Positions 8,431 through 15,940 of a DNA stretch of 19,282 bases are shown here, in pieces. The translations under genes and the position numbers were made by a program. The stretch's first letter is position 1; every line of letters begins with the position of its first letter. Origin of the DNA: an uncultured Bacteroidota bacterium (GTDB lineage: Bacteria > Bacteroidota > Bacteroidia > 2-12-FULL-35-15); contig CAIRRW010000405.1 in assembly GCA_903881065.1 (NCBI GenBank), forward strand, positions 1 to 19,282. Reading direction: 5' to 3'. The notes under the pieces were generated by a model, which saw only the letters and a list, made by a program, of their open reading frames with translations, ran no database searches and had not been told where the DNA came from.

Positions 8431-9093
8431 ATGAATTCGCACTTCCCGTTTATAAATATTCATACTCATAAAATATCGGATACAGATGTTTCGATTTTGA
8501 ATGTTTCTGATATTGTGTTTTTGAATCCGCATCAGCAATTTGTTTCTATTGGTTTGCATCCATGGACAATTAATAAAGTTGATGCTGATAAAACACTTGA
8601 ATTAATAAGGGAAAGAAGTAAGGATAAAAATGTTGTGGCTATCGGTGAATTTGGCTTGGATAAATTAATTGATGTAGATACTCATTTACAGGAAACATTA
8701 TTTAGGGAACAAATAACTATTGCGGAACATGTACATAAACCTATTATTATACATTGTGTAAAGGCTTTTGATAATTTGATTCGTATAAAAAAAGAAATTA
8801 AAATTACTGTTCCAGTAATTGTTCATGGATATAATAACAACGTTCAAATTGCAAATGAATTATTGAAAAACGGTTTTTACATTTCACTTGGAAAGGCTTT
8901 ATTAAATGAGGAATCGAATGCTTCAAAAGTTATTTCATTAATTCCTGATGAACTTTTATTTCTGGAAACAGATGATTCTGATTTTACAATTAATGAGGTG
9001 TATGAAGCTGCCTCAAAGCATCTGAAGAAAGATATTGAATTATTGAAACAACTTATTTATAAAAATTATATAAGAATATTTAATCATGAGTGA
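8431..9093 (+). CDS. TatD-family metal-dependent hydrolase
   Basis: A compact TatD-family amidohydrolase-fold protein of 220 residues, shorter than the roughly 260 of E. coli TatD. All expected metal ligands are visible: H11 and H13 in NIHTHK, E73 in IGEFGLD, H108 in IIHCV, H132 in IVHGY, and D181 in LETDDSDF. Characterised members are metal-dependent 3'-5' exonucleases acting on DNA, but many short bacterial members have no tested substrate, so I do not assign a specific gene name. The sequence is poor in the cysteines or transmembrane segments that would suggest export, so it is probably cytoplasmic. Its stop overlaps the tcdA start by 8 bases, indicating translational coupling. The start codon is almost directly behind the icmF terminator, leaving very little room for its own leader. 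Confidence 0.88.
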   Translation: MNSHFPFINIHTHKISDTDVSILNVSDIVFLNPHQQFVSIGLHPWTINKVDADKTLELIRERSKDKNVVAIGEFGLDKLIDVDTHLQETLFREQITIAEHVHKPIIIHCVKAFDNLIRIKKEIKITVPVIVHGYNNNVQIANELLKNGFYISLGKALLNEESNASKVISLIPDELLFLETDDSDFTINEVYEAASKHLKKDIELLKQLIYKNYIRIFNHE

Positions 9094-9808
9094 TTTAAAA
9101 TGGCTGTCGCGAACGGAATTATTAATTGGGCATGAGAGCTTGATGAAGCTCCAAAATGCGCATGTACTTATTGTTGGAATGGGTGGTGTAGGCTCATTTG
9201 CAGCCGAATTTATCTGCAGAGCAGGTGTTGGAACAATGACAATAGTAGATGGCGATGTAGTGGATCCGAGCAATAGAAACAGGCAACTGCCTGCCCTTGC
9301 TACCACACATGGCTTACCGAAGGCAGATGTTATGGCTGAACGTTTATTGGCTATCAATCCTAAATTGAAACTGAATGTGATAAAAGAATTTCTTTCACCT
9401 GATAAAGCAGAGGCAATTCTTTCGAACAACTATGATTATGTAGTTGACGCAATTGATAGTGTTACTCCAAAACTTACATTTCTGAAAACAGCATATGAAA
9501 AGGGAGTTAAAATTGTAAGTTCGATGGGAGCAGGTGGAAAGCTTGACCCGAGTCAACTTAAGGTAGTTGATATTTCGGAAACACGGATTTGCCCCTTTGC
9601 TCAATATGTGAGAAAACGATTGAAAGAATATAGTATATATAAAGGTATAAAAGTTGTGTTTTCGCCGGAAGAACCAATTAAAGAATCATTGATGATGACT
9701 GATGGAACCAACTTTAAGAAATCAGCATACGGAACTATTTCCTATCTGCCTGCAACTTTTGGTAGCGTATGTGCATCAGTAGTTATAAGAGATTTAATGG
9801 AAAGCTGA
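9086..9808 (+). CDS. tcdA: tRNA threonylcarbamoyladenosine (t6A) dehydratase TcdA
   Basis: An E1-like (ThiF/MoeB superfamily) ATP-dependent enzyme of 240 residues. TcdA (also CsdL/YgdL) cyclises t6A at position 37 of ANN-decoding tRNAs to the cyclic ct6A form. Motifs seen are the nucleotide loop GMGGVGSF (31-38), VDGDVVDPSNRNRQ (54-67, with the acidic and Arg residues that contact ATP), and DAIDSVTPK (121-129). SSMGAGGKLDP and the ending SYLPATFGSVCASVVIRDL are typical of TcdA rather than of ThiF or MoeB, and the Zn-binding CxxC pairs of MoeB are absent. The gene overlaps the TatD-family gene by 8 bases and the GNAT gene by 1 base (a TGATG junction), so the three probably form one transcript. 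Confidence 0.92.
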   Translation: MSDLKWLSRTELLIGHESLMKLQNAHVLIVGMGGVGSFAAEFICRAGVGTMTIVDGDVVDPSNRNRQLPALATTHGLPKADVMAERLLAINPKLKLNVIKEFLSPDKAEAILSNNYDYVVDAIDSVTPKLTFLKTAYEKGVKIVSSMGAGGKLDPSQLKVVDISETRICPFAQYVRKRLKEYSIYKGIKVVFSPEEPIKESLMMTDGTNFKKSAYGTISYLPATFGSVCASVVIRDLMES

Positions 9809-10308
9809 TGAAAATTACACTTGAAACGGAACGACTTTATCTTCGTGAATTTACCATTGATGACGCACAATTATTAATTGACTTGAATTCAGATATTGAT
9901 GTAACCCGCTACACAGGAGATGGTCTAGTGAAAGATATTGATGAAGCAAAACGAATTCTTACTGATATTATTCTCCCGCAATACAAAAATAAGATTGGTC
10001 GCTGGGCGGTTCATTTAAAATCAACGGATGAATTTATTGGCTGGTGCGGCTTGAAATATTTAGTAGAAACAAATGAATTAGATTTAGGTTATCGTTTCTT
10101 TAAAATTCATTGGGGAAAAGGATACGCTACCGAATCGGCAAGAGCAGTTAATGATTATGGAGTAAATACTTTGAAATTAACGAGCATTGTTGCCCGTGCC
10201 GCTAAAGCAAATGTCGCTTCAATAAATGTAATTAAAAAGATGGGAATGGTTTATCTGAAAGATGAAATGTGTGCGCATGACCCGGCTGAGGTGTATATTC
10301 TAAAATAA
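9808..10308 (+). CDS. GNAT-family N-acetyltransferase (RimJ/RimL-like)
   Basis: An acetyltransferase of 166 residues from the ATG at 9808, which overlaps the tcdA stop in TGATG. A longer in-frame reading to 9769 would lie inside tcdA and lacks family support. The opening LETERLYLREFTIDDAQLL is characteristic of RimJ/RimL-type enzymes, which transfer acetyl from acetyl-CoA to amino groups such as protein N-termini. The acetyl-CoA loop is HWGKGYATES (101-110), and the usual late segment NVASINVIKKMGM (135-147) is present. The substrate is unknown. Its last 9 bases overlap the 3' end of the convergent radical SAM gene. Confidence 0.88.
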   Translation: MKITLETERLYLREFTIDDAQLLIDLNSDIDVTRYTGDGLVKDIDEAKRILTDIILPQYKNKIGRWAVHLKSTDEFIGWCGLKYLVETNELDLGYRFFKIHWGKGYATESARAVNDYGVNTLKLTSIVARAAKANVASINVIKKMGMVYLKDEMCAHDPAEVYILK

Positions 10309-11427
10309 TTCCATTTGATTTACTTCCCCTGGTCTCCGGAAGGCTGTTAAATCGTATTCAAATTTATCACGCCCTGCTAAATGTTTTTTTACTGCCATTT
10401 TATAAAGTTGATTTATTGAAGCTGCAATGTTCCCTTCACCACTCATTCGAGTACCAAATCGGCTGTCATTCAACTTTCCACCATGCAATTCAGCAATCTG
10501 ATTCAATACTTTTTCTGCCCTGTCGGGATAATTTTTCTCAATCCAGTCTTTAAATATTTCAGCTATTGCTCCATTTAACCTTACTATTTCATAGCCAGCA
10601 TTTGTTGCCAAATGATCTGCTCCTGCTTCAATAAGTTGCGGAATTTCATCACTGTTCAATCCCGGAATAATTGGTGCAGTCATTATGCCTGTTGGTATTC
10701 CGGCTTTATTTAATTCTTTAATTACGTTAAGTCTGTTTTTAGCTGTTACTGTTCGCGGTTCCATTTTTTGTCGTAATTCCTCACGAATGCTAGTTATTGA
10801 AACCATAACATGTACTAATTTTAAGCTCGCCATTTCCTCCAGAATATCAATATCGCGAAGTATTACATTGTTTTTGGTGATGATTCCTACGGGATGCCGG
10901 AACTTTAAAAGTACTTCGAGAAGTTGCCGGGTAATTTTTAATTTACGCTCCAATGGCTGATAACAATCTGTATTGCCGGATAGCAGAATGGGAGATACCA
11001 CCCACTTTTTATTCATCAATTGCTTTTCGAGCAGTTGTGGAGCATTTGGTTTTGCAATTATTTTGCGTTCAAAATCCAAACCGGCACTGTAGCCCCAATA
11101 TTCATGTGTGTTTCGGGCATAGCAATAAATGCAGCCATGCTCGCAACCCTGATATGGATTCATTGAATACATGCCAGGCACATCCGGGCTTTTAACAAGG
11201 TTTACTATTTTCTTGGGGTGTTCAAACAAAATTTGTGTCCGATCATCACTTAACAAATACTCATCCAGCATTTCGCCATCTTCAGCATATTTGTTTTTCG
11301 AAAAACGATTGCCTGTATTGACTTGCGCTCCTCTTCCTTTAAAATAAGTCTGCTTTTCGTCCTCGTTAATCATATCTAAAGATAGAAAGTATTTAGCAGA
11401 TTGCTTTAATAAGGAAAGATTTAACAT
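10300..11427 (-). CDS. PA0069-family radical SAM protein
   Basis: A radical SAM protein of up to 375 residues, related to spore photoproduct lyase-like proteins and matching the group databases call the PA0069 family. The 4Fe-4S cluster motif CxxxCxxC is C95, C99 and C102 in GCEHGCIYCYARNTHEYWG. The N-terminal KGRGAQVNTGNRF (30-42) and late RFGTRMSGEG are family hallmarks. No function is established for the group that I know of. The start is uncertain: conserved sequence begins only at about residue 30, so the Met at residue 19 (start at 11373) is a good alternative to 11427. The gene converges on the GNAT gene with a 9-base overlap and diverges from the T9SS cargo gene across 92 bases. Confidence 0.87.
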   Translation of the reverse strand: MLNLSLLKQSAKYFLSLDMINEDEKQTYFKGRGAQVNTGNRFSKNKYAEDGEMLDEYLLSDDRTQILFEHPKKIVNLVKSPDVPGMYSMNPYQGCEHGCIYCYARNTHEYWGYSAGLDFERKIIAKPNAPQLLEKQLMNKKWVVSPILLSGNTDCYQPLERKLKITRQLLEVLLKFRHPVGIITKNNVILRDIDILEEMASLKLVHVMVSITSIREELRQKMEPRTVTAKNRLNVIKELNKAGIPTGIMTAPIIPGLNSDEIPQLIEAGADHLATNAGYEIVRLNGAIAEIFKDWIEKNYPDRAEKVLNQIAELHGGKLNDSRFGTRMSGEGNIAASINQLYKMAVKKHLAGRDKFEYDLTAFRRPGEVNQMELF

Positions 11428-11488
11428 AATTTTATAAATAAAATAGGTGCTGCGGGATTAAAAGAATGGATTCGCATAATAACTTTCG

Positions 11489-11496
11489 TACTTTTG
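11489..11496 (+). promoter_or_regulatory. Probable -7 element (TAnnTTTG) for the T9SS cargo gene
   Basis: TACTTTTG fits the Bacteroidota -7 consensus exactly and sits 23 bases before the TTG start at 11520. No good TTTG -33 partner is seen at 19-21 bases upstream, so the match is partial. Confidence 0.5.
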
Positions 11497-11519
11497 CGAT
11501 TCATTAAAAAATAAATTAC

Positions 11520-12455
11520 TTGAAAAAGTCAACGTTTAAGTTTCTTACAATTGCAGTACTGTTGCAATTATTTTATTGTGTAAAAGTTAATTCACAAACA
11601 GTAGTTTATTATGAAGGGTTCGATTCGGTAAATGTACTATTGACACATGGCTGGAAGGTAATAAATAATAGTAATCCGCTTGGTGTCGGTACTTGGACAC
11701 AGGGAAATAATTTTCCGTCGGCTGCTTTCGGTAGACCAAATTCCTACGCTCAAGTTGATTATTCAAGCGTAGATTCATTAGGTTTTATAAGTAACTGGCT
11801 TTTGACGGATACTATGTTATTACAAAATGATGATACGGTTACTTTTTCTACGTTGTCTTATAATAGTACCCGATATCCAGATAATCTGGAATGCCGTTTG
11901 AGTTTGAAAGGCAAGAGTGATAGCGTTGGAACTGCAGACTGGACAGTAGGGGATTTTACAACTTTGCTTGTTGCAGTAAATCCTTTTTTAGATACGGTTT
12001 CCTATCCAACTTTTTTAGGAATTGATACGCTGCAAAAACATGATTGGACATTATACAAAGCAGCTGTTACCGGTTTGCCTGGGCTTACCTGGTGCCGATT
12101 GGCTTTCCGATATTTTGTAACTAATGGAGGTTTTGATGGAACAAATTCATCTTCGATTGGTTTGGACGAAGTAATGGTAAGACGTTTTATACCTGCTGGT
12201 ATTGCTGAAAACAATCCATCCATAGGTGTTCAATTATTTCCTAATCCTGCAAGAGAAAATGTTAATCTGCATTTTAATAACAGGGGAAATTACCTAGTGA
12301 ATGTTTTTAATTCGATTGGTCAGAATGTGCTGTCGTTTAAGACAGAATCGGATAAAACTATTGATGTGACTTCTTTTTCATCTTCAATTTATACAGTTAA
12401 TATTACTGATGCGAACTCAGGAACGTATAAATCAATGAAATTTATTAAGCAATAA
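11520..12455 (+). CDS. Secreted T9SS cargo protein with choice-of-anchor-J-like domain (TTG start)
   Basis: A protein of 311 residues exported by Sec and then the type IX secretion system. The start is TTG at 11520: it puts a standard signal peptide (MKKSTFKF, hydrophobic core, likely cleavage after VNSQ at about 26) at the beginning, and there is no nearby in-frame ATG. Residues about 27-225 look like the choice-of-anchor-J / cleaved-adhesin beta-sandwich fold: YYEGFDSV, then GWKVINNSNPLGVGTWTQGN, then SNWLLTDTM with the matching Asp/Gly-rich turns. Residues about 238-311 form the C-terminal sorting domain. It shows FPNPARENVNL, then YLVNVFNSIGQNVL, then the basic tail KSMKFIKQ, as expected for attachment or release at the cell surface. 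There is no catalytic domain, so an adhesive or carbohydrate-binding surface role is a guess. The gene stands alone and ends at a bidirectional terminator. Confidence 0.87.
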   Translation: MKKSTFKFLTIAVLLQLFYCVKVNSQTVVYYEGFDSVNVLLTHGWKVINNSNPLGVGTWTQGNNFPSAAFGRPNSYAQVDYSSVDSLGFISNWLLTDTMLLQNDDTVTFSTLSYNSTRYPDNLECRLSLKGKSDSVGTADWTVGDFTTLLVAVNPFLDTVSYPTFLGIDTLQKHDWTLYKAAVTGLPGLTWCRLAFRYFVTNGGFDGTNSSSIGLDEVMVRRFIPAGIAENNPSIGVQLFPNPARENVNLHFNNRGNYLVNVFNSIGQNVLSFKTESDKTIDVTSFSSSIYTVNITDANSGTYKSMKFIKQ

Positions 12456-12473
12456 TTATTACTTCTTAAAAAT

Positions 12474-12509
12474 AAAAGAGTCCGGTTTTAATTTAAACCG
12501 GATTCTTTT
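12474..12509. terminator. Bidirectional intrinsic terminator
   Basis: A 15-bp stem (12474-12488 with 12495-12509, one G-U pair at 12480/12503) with a 6-base loop has A residues on the left and T residues on the right, so it works as a terminator on either strand. It lies between the convergent T9SS cargo and YcaQ-like genes, and its right arm touches the stop codon (12509-12511) of the latter. Confidence 0.9.
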
Positions 12510-13711
12510 TATTTTAATAAAGTTTTCATTTCCTTTTTCCATTTACTTTCTGCTTTATCAATTACTATTTTATCGCAGCCATTAAATGTGGCGAAAGCTT
12601 TTAGCTTTTTAGCAAATGATAAATTAAATTTTTCATCAGGAGAAAAACCTTTTTCAAAGTGCATTGATTTTATATAGAAGGTCTGCGAAGCTCTGTCGGC
12701 TTTAGGATCCATTCGGGCAACAAAACTTGAATGGTATAATATAGGTAATGTAAAATATCCGTATTTACGTTTTGGTTCAGGCAGGTAACATTCAATCATA
12801 TAATAAAAATTGAAAAATCGCTCCACTCTTTTTCGTTGTATCACTGTATTATCGAAAGGCGACAGAAGGTGTACATCGTTTTTTATTTTTATTTTTTCAA
12901 TTGATTTTAATTTATCTGCTGTAGTATAAAATGACATATCTTTTACATCTTCCAATTTTACTTCTGTCACTTCTCCTTCTTTTAGCAATCGTTTTAATGC
13001 CTTATTAATTGAAGATTTTAAACCAGAACGTAAATATGCCATCTCATTTTCACTCACAATACCATACGCTTGTATAGATTTCTTAATGAAATGTTCTGCA
13101 TATTCTTTTTCAGTAGGAAGAGATAAATCGATATTGGTGGGCAATACTCTTTCTGATAAATCATATACTTTTTGAAAACCCTGTCGTTTTGCCACCATTA
13201 GCTTGCCTTCCATAAAAAGCTGTTCCAGTGCTTGTTTGGCTGGTTTCCATTCGTACCAATTAGCAGCACCATCTCTTTTATGTTCAAAATCTTTCGTCTT
13301 CATTGCTCCCTCGGCATTTATTTTATCAAGCACATATTTATTCATCTTCTTATCCTGATTAAACCAGTGTGATTTACCTTCGGAATAAGCTTTTTTGCGA
13401 GGAAGTGAAAATCGATAATCACTCATTGGCAGGTAAGAAGCAGCATGGCTCCAATATTCGAAAATCGTTTTGTCGTCTGCCAGAAGTTCATTTAGAAAGT
13501 TCTCATTGTAATCAGGAAGGCGACTCCAAAGTGTATGGTGATGAGCGCGAGCAACTACTGACAACGTATCAATTTGAATATAACCCAAATGTTCAATTGC
13601 TGCTAAAACTGCAGTTTTTCCTTTGCCAAATTCAGTATTCAGGAGTCCCTGACTTTTTAATAATATTAATCGCGCTTTTTCCGTTGATATTATGTTCCGT
13701 TGTATTGCCAT
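12509..13711 (-). CDS. YcaQ/AlkX-family winged-helix DNA glycosylase homologue
   Basis: A protein of 400 residues of the HTH_42 (PF06224-type) family, which includes E. coli YcaQ/AlkX and Streptomyces AlkZ. These are winged-helix DNA glycosylases that unhook interstrand crosslinks and excise bulky N7-alkylguanines. The catalytic segment is GYIQIDTLSVVARAHHH (43-59). It contains Q46-I47-D48, the QxD form seen in YcaQ-type enzymes, rather than the QxQ of AlkZ. FEYWSHAASYLPM and the following YRF and LPRKK are also family hallmarks, and a C-terminal ATFNGCDKI segment near 380 ends the conserved part. The gene is probably single, facing a divergent SPOR gene 87 bases away. The glycosylase role is known for relatives and inferred here. 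Confidence 0.88.
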   Translation of the reverse strand: MAIQRNIISTEKARLILLKSQGLLNTEFGKGKTAVLAAIEHLGYIQIDTLSVVARAHHHTLWSRLPDYNENFLNELLADDKTIFEYWSHAASYLPMSDYRFSLPRKKAYSEGKSHWFNQDKKMNKYVLDKINAEGAMKTKDFEHKRDGAANWYEWKPAKQALEQLFMEGKLMVAKRQGFQKVYDLSERVLPTNIDLSLPTEKEYAEHFIKKSIQAYGIVSENEMAYLRSGLKSSINKALKRLLKEGEVTEVKLEDVKDMSFYTTADKLKSIEKIKIKNDVHLLSPFDNTVIQRKRVERFFNFYYMIECYLPEPKRKYGYFTLPILYHSSFVARMDPKADRASQTFYIKSMHFEKGFSPDEKFNLSFAKKLKAFATFNGCDKIVIDKAESKWKKEMKTLLK

Positions 13712-13767
13712 TGTATAATTTAATAATATCTACTAAAAGATTACATCACCAAATTAATAAATTATAA

Positions 13768-13775
13768 TAACTTTG
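13768..13775 (+). promoter_or_regulatory. Probable -7 element for the SPOR gene
   Basis: TAACTTTG matches TAnnTTTG and lies 23 bases before the ATG at 13799, the same distance as the -7 element of the T9SS cargo gene from its own start. No TTTG -33 element is clear. On the opposite strand TTAATTTG (plus coordinates 13750-13757) is one mismatch from the same consensus and could serve the divergent YcaQ-like gene. Confidence 0.5.
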
Positions 13776-13798
13776 AACTATAAAATAATCTATTTCCA

Positions 13799-14551
13799 AT
13801 GAATAAAATTCTTTTAACATTAGTTCTCAATTTTACTGTTTGTTATTCCTTTGCTCAGGAAATTACAGCTACACAGAAGTTTCCTACTGACATGTCTGCG
13901 GGTAAGGATTATACTATCGAAACTACAATTAGTAAAGGAACGTCAAAAAACTTTATTATGTTTTCACAGCCCATTCCATTAGGCTTTAATGTTACTGAAA
14001 TTGATTCAAAAGGAGGAAGACTCAAATTTGTTGATACTATTTTAAAGGTCACCTGGATAATTCCTCCTTCCGAAGAAGCATTTACATTTTCTTATAAACT
14101 ATCGGTTCCTCAGAAAGCACCTAAAGAATTGAAAATTCAAGGAAGTGTTTATTATATTGTTGATAGTGCAAAAAAGGAATTTAAATTGCCTCAAAGAACA
14201 GTTAAGATAGCGGGAGGACAGGATGAAGTAAAGCAGAATACTACAGCGGCCGAAACTAAAACTGTTGTTGTGAAAGAACTTGCATCTAACACAACTTCAG
14301 TGAAAACAACTGCTATACCAGTTACTTCAAACAGAACATATAGAATACAAATAGGTGCTTTCAAATCCAAACATGATTTTAAGAATGTTCCAGAACTCAC
14401 TTCTGTTGAAGCTGAAGGAGGGATAATAAAGTATTATTCTGGAAACTATCCTACAAGGGAAGCGGCAGTGACTCATCTCGCTGAAATAAATGCAAAGGGT
14501 TTCAAAAGTGCTTTTGTTGTTGCTTTTGAAAACGGTAAGGTGTTGAAGTAG
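13799..14551 (+). CDS. Exported SPOR-domain protein with an uncharacterised N-terminal domain
   Basis: A protein of 250 residues with a signal peptide (MNKILLTLVL, hydrophobic to about 17, likely cleavage after SFAQ near 20). Residues about 21-138 form a domain I have seen only in Bacteroidota-type proteins and cannot name. Its pattern is FPTDMSAGKDYTIE, TISKGTSKNFIMFSQPIP, GFNVTEIDSKGG, then a Trp-Pro-Pro-Ser turn and SYKLSVP, suggesting a beta-sandwich. A Thr/Lys/Val-rich linker (about 140-178) follows. Residues about 182-250 resemble a SPOR domain: YRIQIGAFKSKHDF, a GNYPTREAAVTHL helix and GFKSAFVVAF. SPOR domains bind denuded peptidoglycan glycan strands at division sites. So the protein probably sits in the periplasm on the cell wall; the ligand of its N-terminal domain is unknown. 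Confidence 0.82.
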   Translation: MNKILLTLVLNFTVCYSFAQEITATQKFPTDMSAGKDYTIETTISKGTSKNFIMFSQPIPLGFNVTEIDSKGGRLKFVDTILKVTWIIPPSEEAFTFSYKLSVPQKAPKELKIQGSVYYIVDSAKKEFKLPQRTVKIAGGQDEVKQNTTAAETKTVVVKELASNTTSVKTTAIPVTSNRTYRIQIGAFKSKHDFKNVPELTSVEAEGGIIKYYSGNYPTREAAVTHLAEINAKGFKSAFVVAFENGKVLK

Positions 14552-14592
14552 AATGTTTGTTTTCTCTCAATCAGTTTTTTATTGGTAAGGAA

Positions 14593-15894
14593 TTATAAAA
14601 CTTCGGCAACTGTAAACGTACTTCCTCCCACAAAAATTAAATCATCATTATCTGCATTCTTCTTTGCCTCCTCCAATGCTTCCGGAATGGATTTATAGAT
14701 ATTCCCCTTAAGATTAAATACAGCAGCCTGTTTTGCCAGTTCGCCAGCATCTAAAGCCCTTGGTATTGTTGCTTGCGAGAAATAATAGATGGCATTCTTT
14801 GGAAGTAAACCAAGTATCGTGGAGACATCTTTATCATTGACCATGCCAATTACAAAGTGTAATTGTTTATGAGGAGTTATACTTATCTGCGAAAGTACTT
14901 CTTTAATTCCTGCCTCATTGTGTCCTGTATCAGCAATCACTAATGGTTGTTCGCCAAGTATTTGCCAGCGACCCAGCAAACCAGTTTTAGTAATTACGTT
15001 TTTTATTCCGTTGCGCACGCTGGTTTCAGGAATGTACCAACCTCTCTTCCGAAGTTCATCTACTGCACAAATTATTGCAGGAATGTTTTTCTGCTGATAG
15101 AATCCAAGTAGTTCACATTCCATATTACTCATTAATAAAGTGCTCTTTCGATAGAGGTCAAATGAAAGTAAAAGTTGCCCGTTATTTTTATAAGAAAGTT
15201 TTTTTACGTTGTAAATTTCATCTGCAAAAGTTAATTGCGCATTACTATCATTGGATTTATTATAAAAGACATTTTTAGTTTCTTCTGTTTTCTCTCCTAT
15301 AATTACAGGTGTTTCCGGCTTTATGATTCCAGCTTTTTCTGTTGCAATAGCTTCAAGCGTTTTGCCTAGTAAAGCGGTATGGTCAAAACTGATATTGGTA
15401 ATAATGGATAATTCAGGAGATATAACATTTGTAGAATCGAGTCTTCCGCCAAGACCCACCTCAATAATAGCTATATCTACCTGTTCATTTGCAAAATAAT
15501 CAAATGCCATACCTACTGTCATTTCAAAGAAAGATAGTTCCAGTTTGTTTTCCACAGCAGGTATAATATACTGTTCTATAAAGTTGACAACATTCTGTTC
15601 TGAAATCTTTTCGCCATTGATTTTTATTCGTTCTCTAAAATCTTTCAAATGAGGCGAAGTGTATAAACCTACTTTGTATCCTGCACTTTGAAGTATGGAA
15701 GCAAGAAGATGCGAAGTAGAGCCTTTGCCATTTGTTCCTGCAATATGTGTTGATTTAAAATTCTTTTCAGGATTATTCAATAATTTGCAAAGCGCAATTG
15801 TATTATCCAGATTGGCTTTGTATGCTGCACTGCCAATGCGCTGAAACATTGGCAAGCGGGCAAACATATAATCAAGGGTTTCTTGGTAGTTCAT
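14593..15894 (-). CDS. folC: Bifunctional dihydrofolate / folylpolyglutamate synthase
   Basis: FolC adds glutamate to dihydropteroate and then lengthens the glutamyl tail of folates, using ATP. At 433 residues it is of usual size. Motifs are the P-loop GTNGKGST (53-60), YTSPHL (78-83), FFEMTVG (E125), EVGLGGRLDSTN (145-156), SFDHTALLG with H172, and EKAGIIK (K187 at the normally carbamylated lysine). The C-terminal domain has ADTGHNEAGI and ends in FVGGSTFTVAEVL. It follows the tonB-like gene by 46 bases and is probably the last gene of the exbB-exbD-tonB transcript. The 41 bases between it and the convergent SPOR gene hold no convincing terminator. Confidence 0.96.
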   Translation of the reverse strand: MNYQETLDYMFARLPMFQRIGSAAYKANLDNTIALCKLLNNPEKNFKSTHIAGTNGKGSTSHLLASILQSAGYKVGLYTSPHLKDFRERIKINGEKISEQNVVNFIEQYIIPAVENKLELSFFEMTVGMAFDYFANEQVDIAIIEVGLGGRLDSTNVISPELSIITNISFDHTALLGKTLEAIATEKAGIIKPETPVIIGEKTEETKNVFYNKSNDSNAQLTFADEIYNVKKLSYKNNGQLLLSFDLYRKSTLLMSNMECELLGFYQQKNIPAIICAVDELRKRGWYIPETSVRNGIKNVITKTGLLGRWQILGEQPLVIADTGHNEAGIKEVLSQISITPHKQLHFVIGMVNDKDVSTILGLLPKNAIYYFSQATIPRALDAGELAKQAAVFNLKGNIYKSIPEALEEAKKNADNDDLIFVGGSTFTVAEVL

Positions 15895-15940
15895 AAACGA
15901 ACTTTGCAGGAGATGTATTTAGAGAGTTTAATAGAAATAA

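Noticed and set aside
9769..9807. Longer N-terminus for the GNAT gene
   Set aside because: The extension lies in the tcdA coding region and carries no family sequence; the ATG at 9808 gives the normal start.
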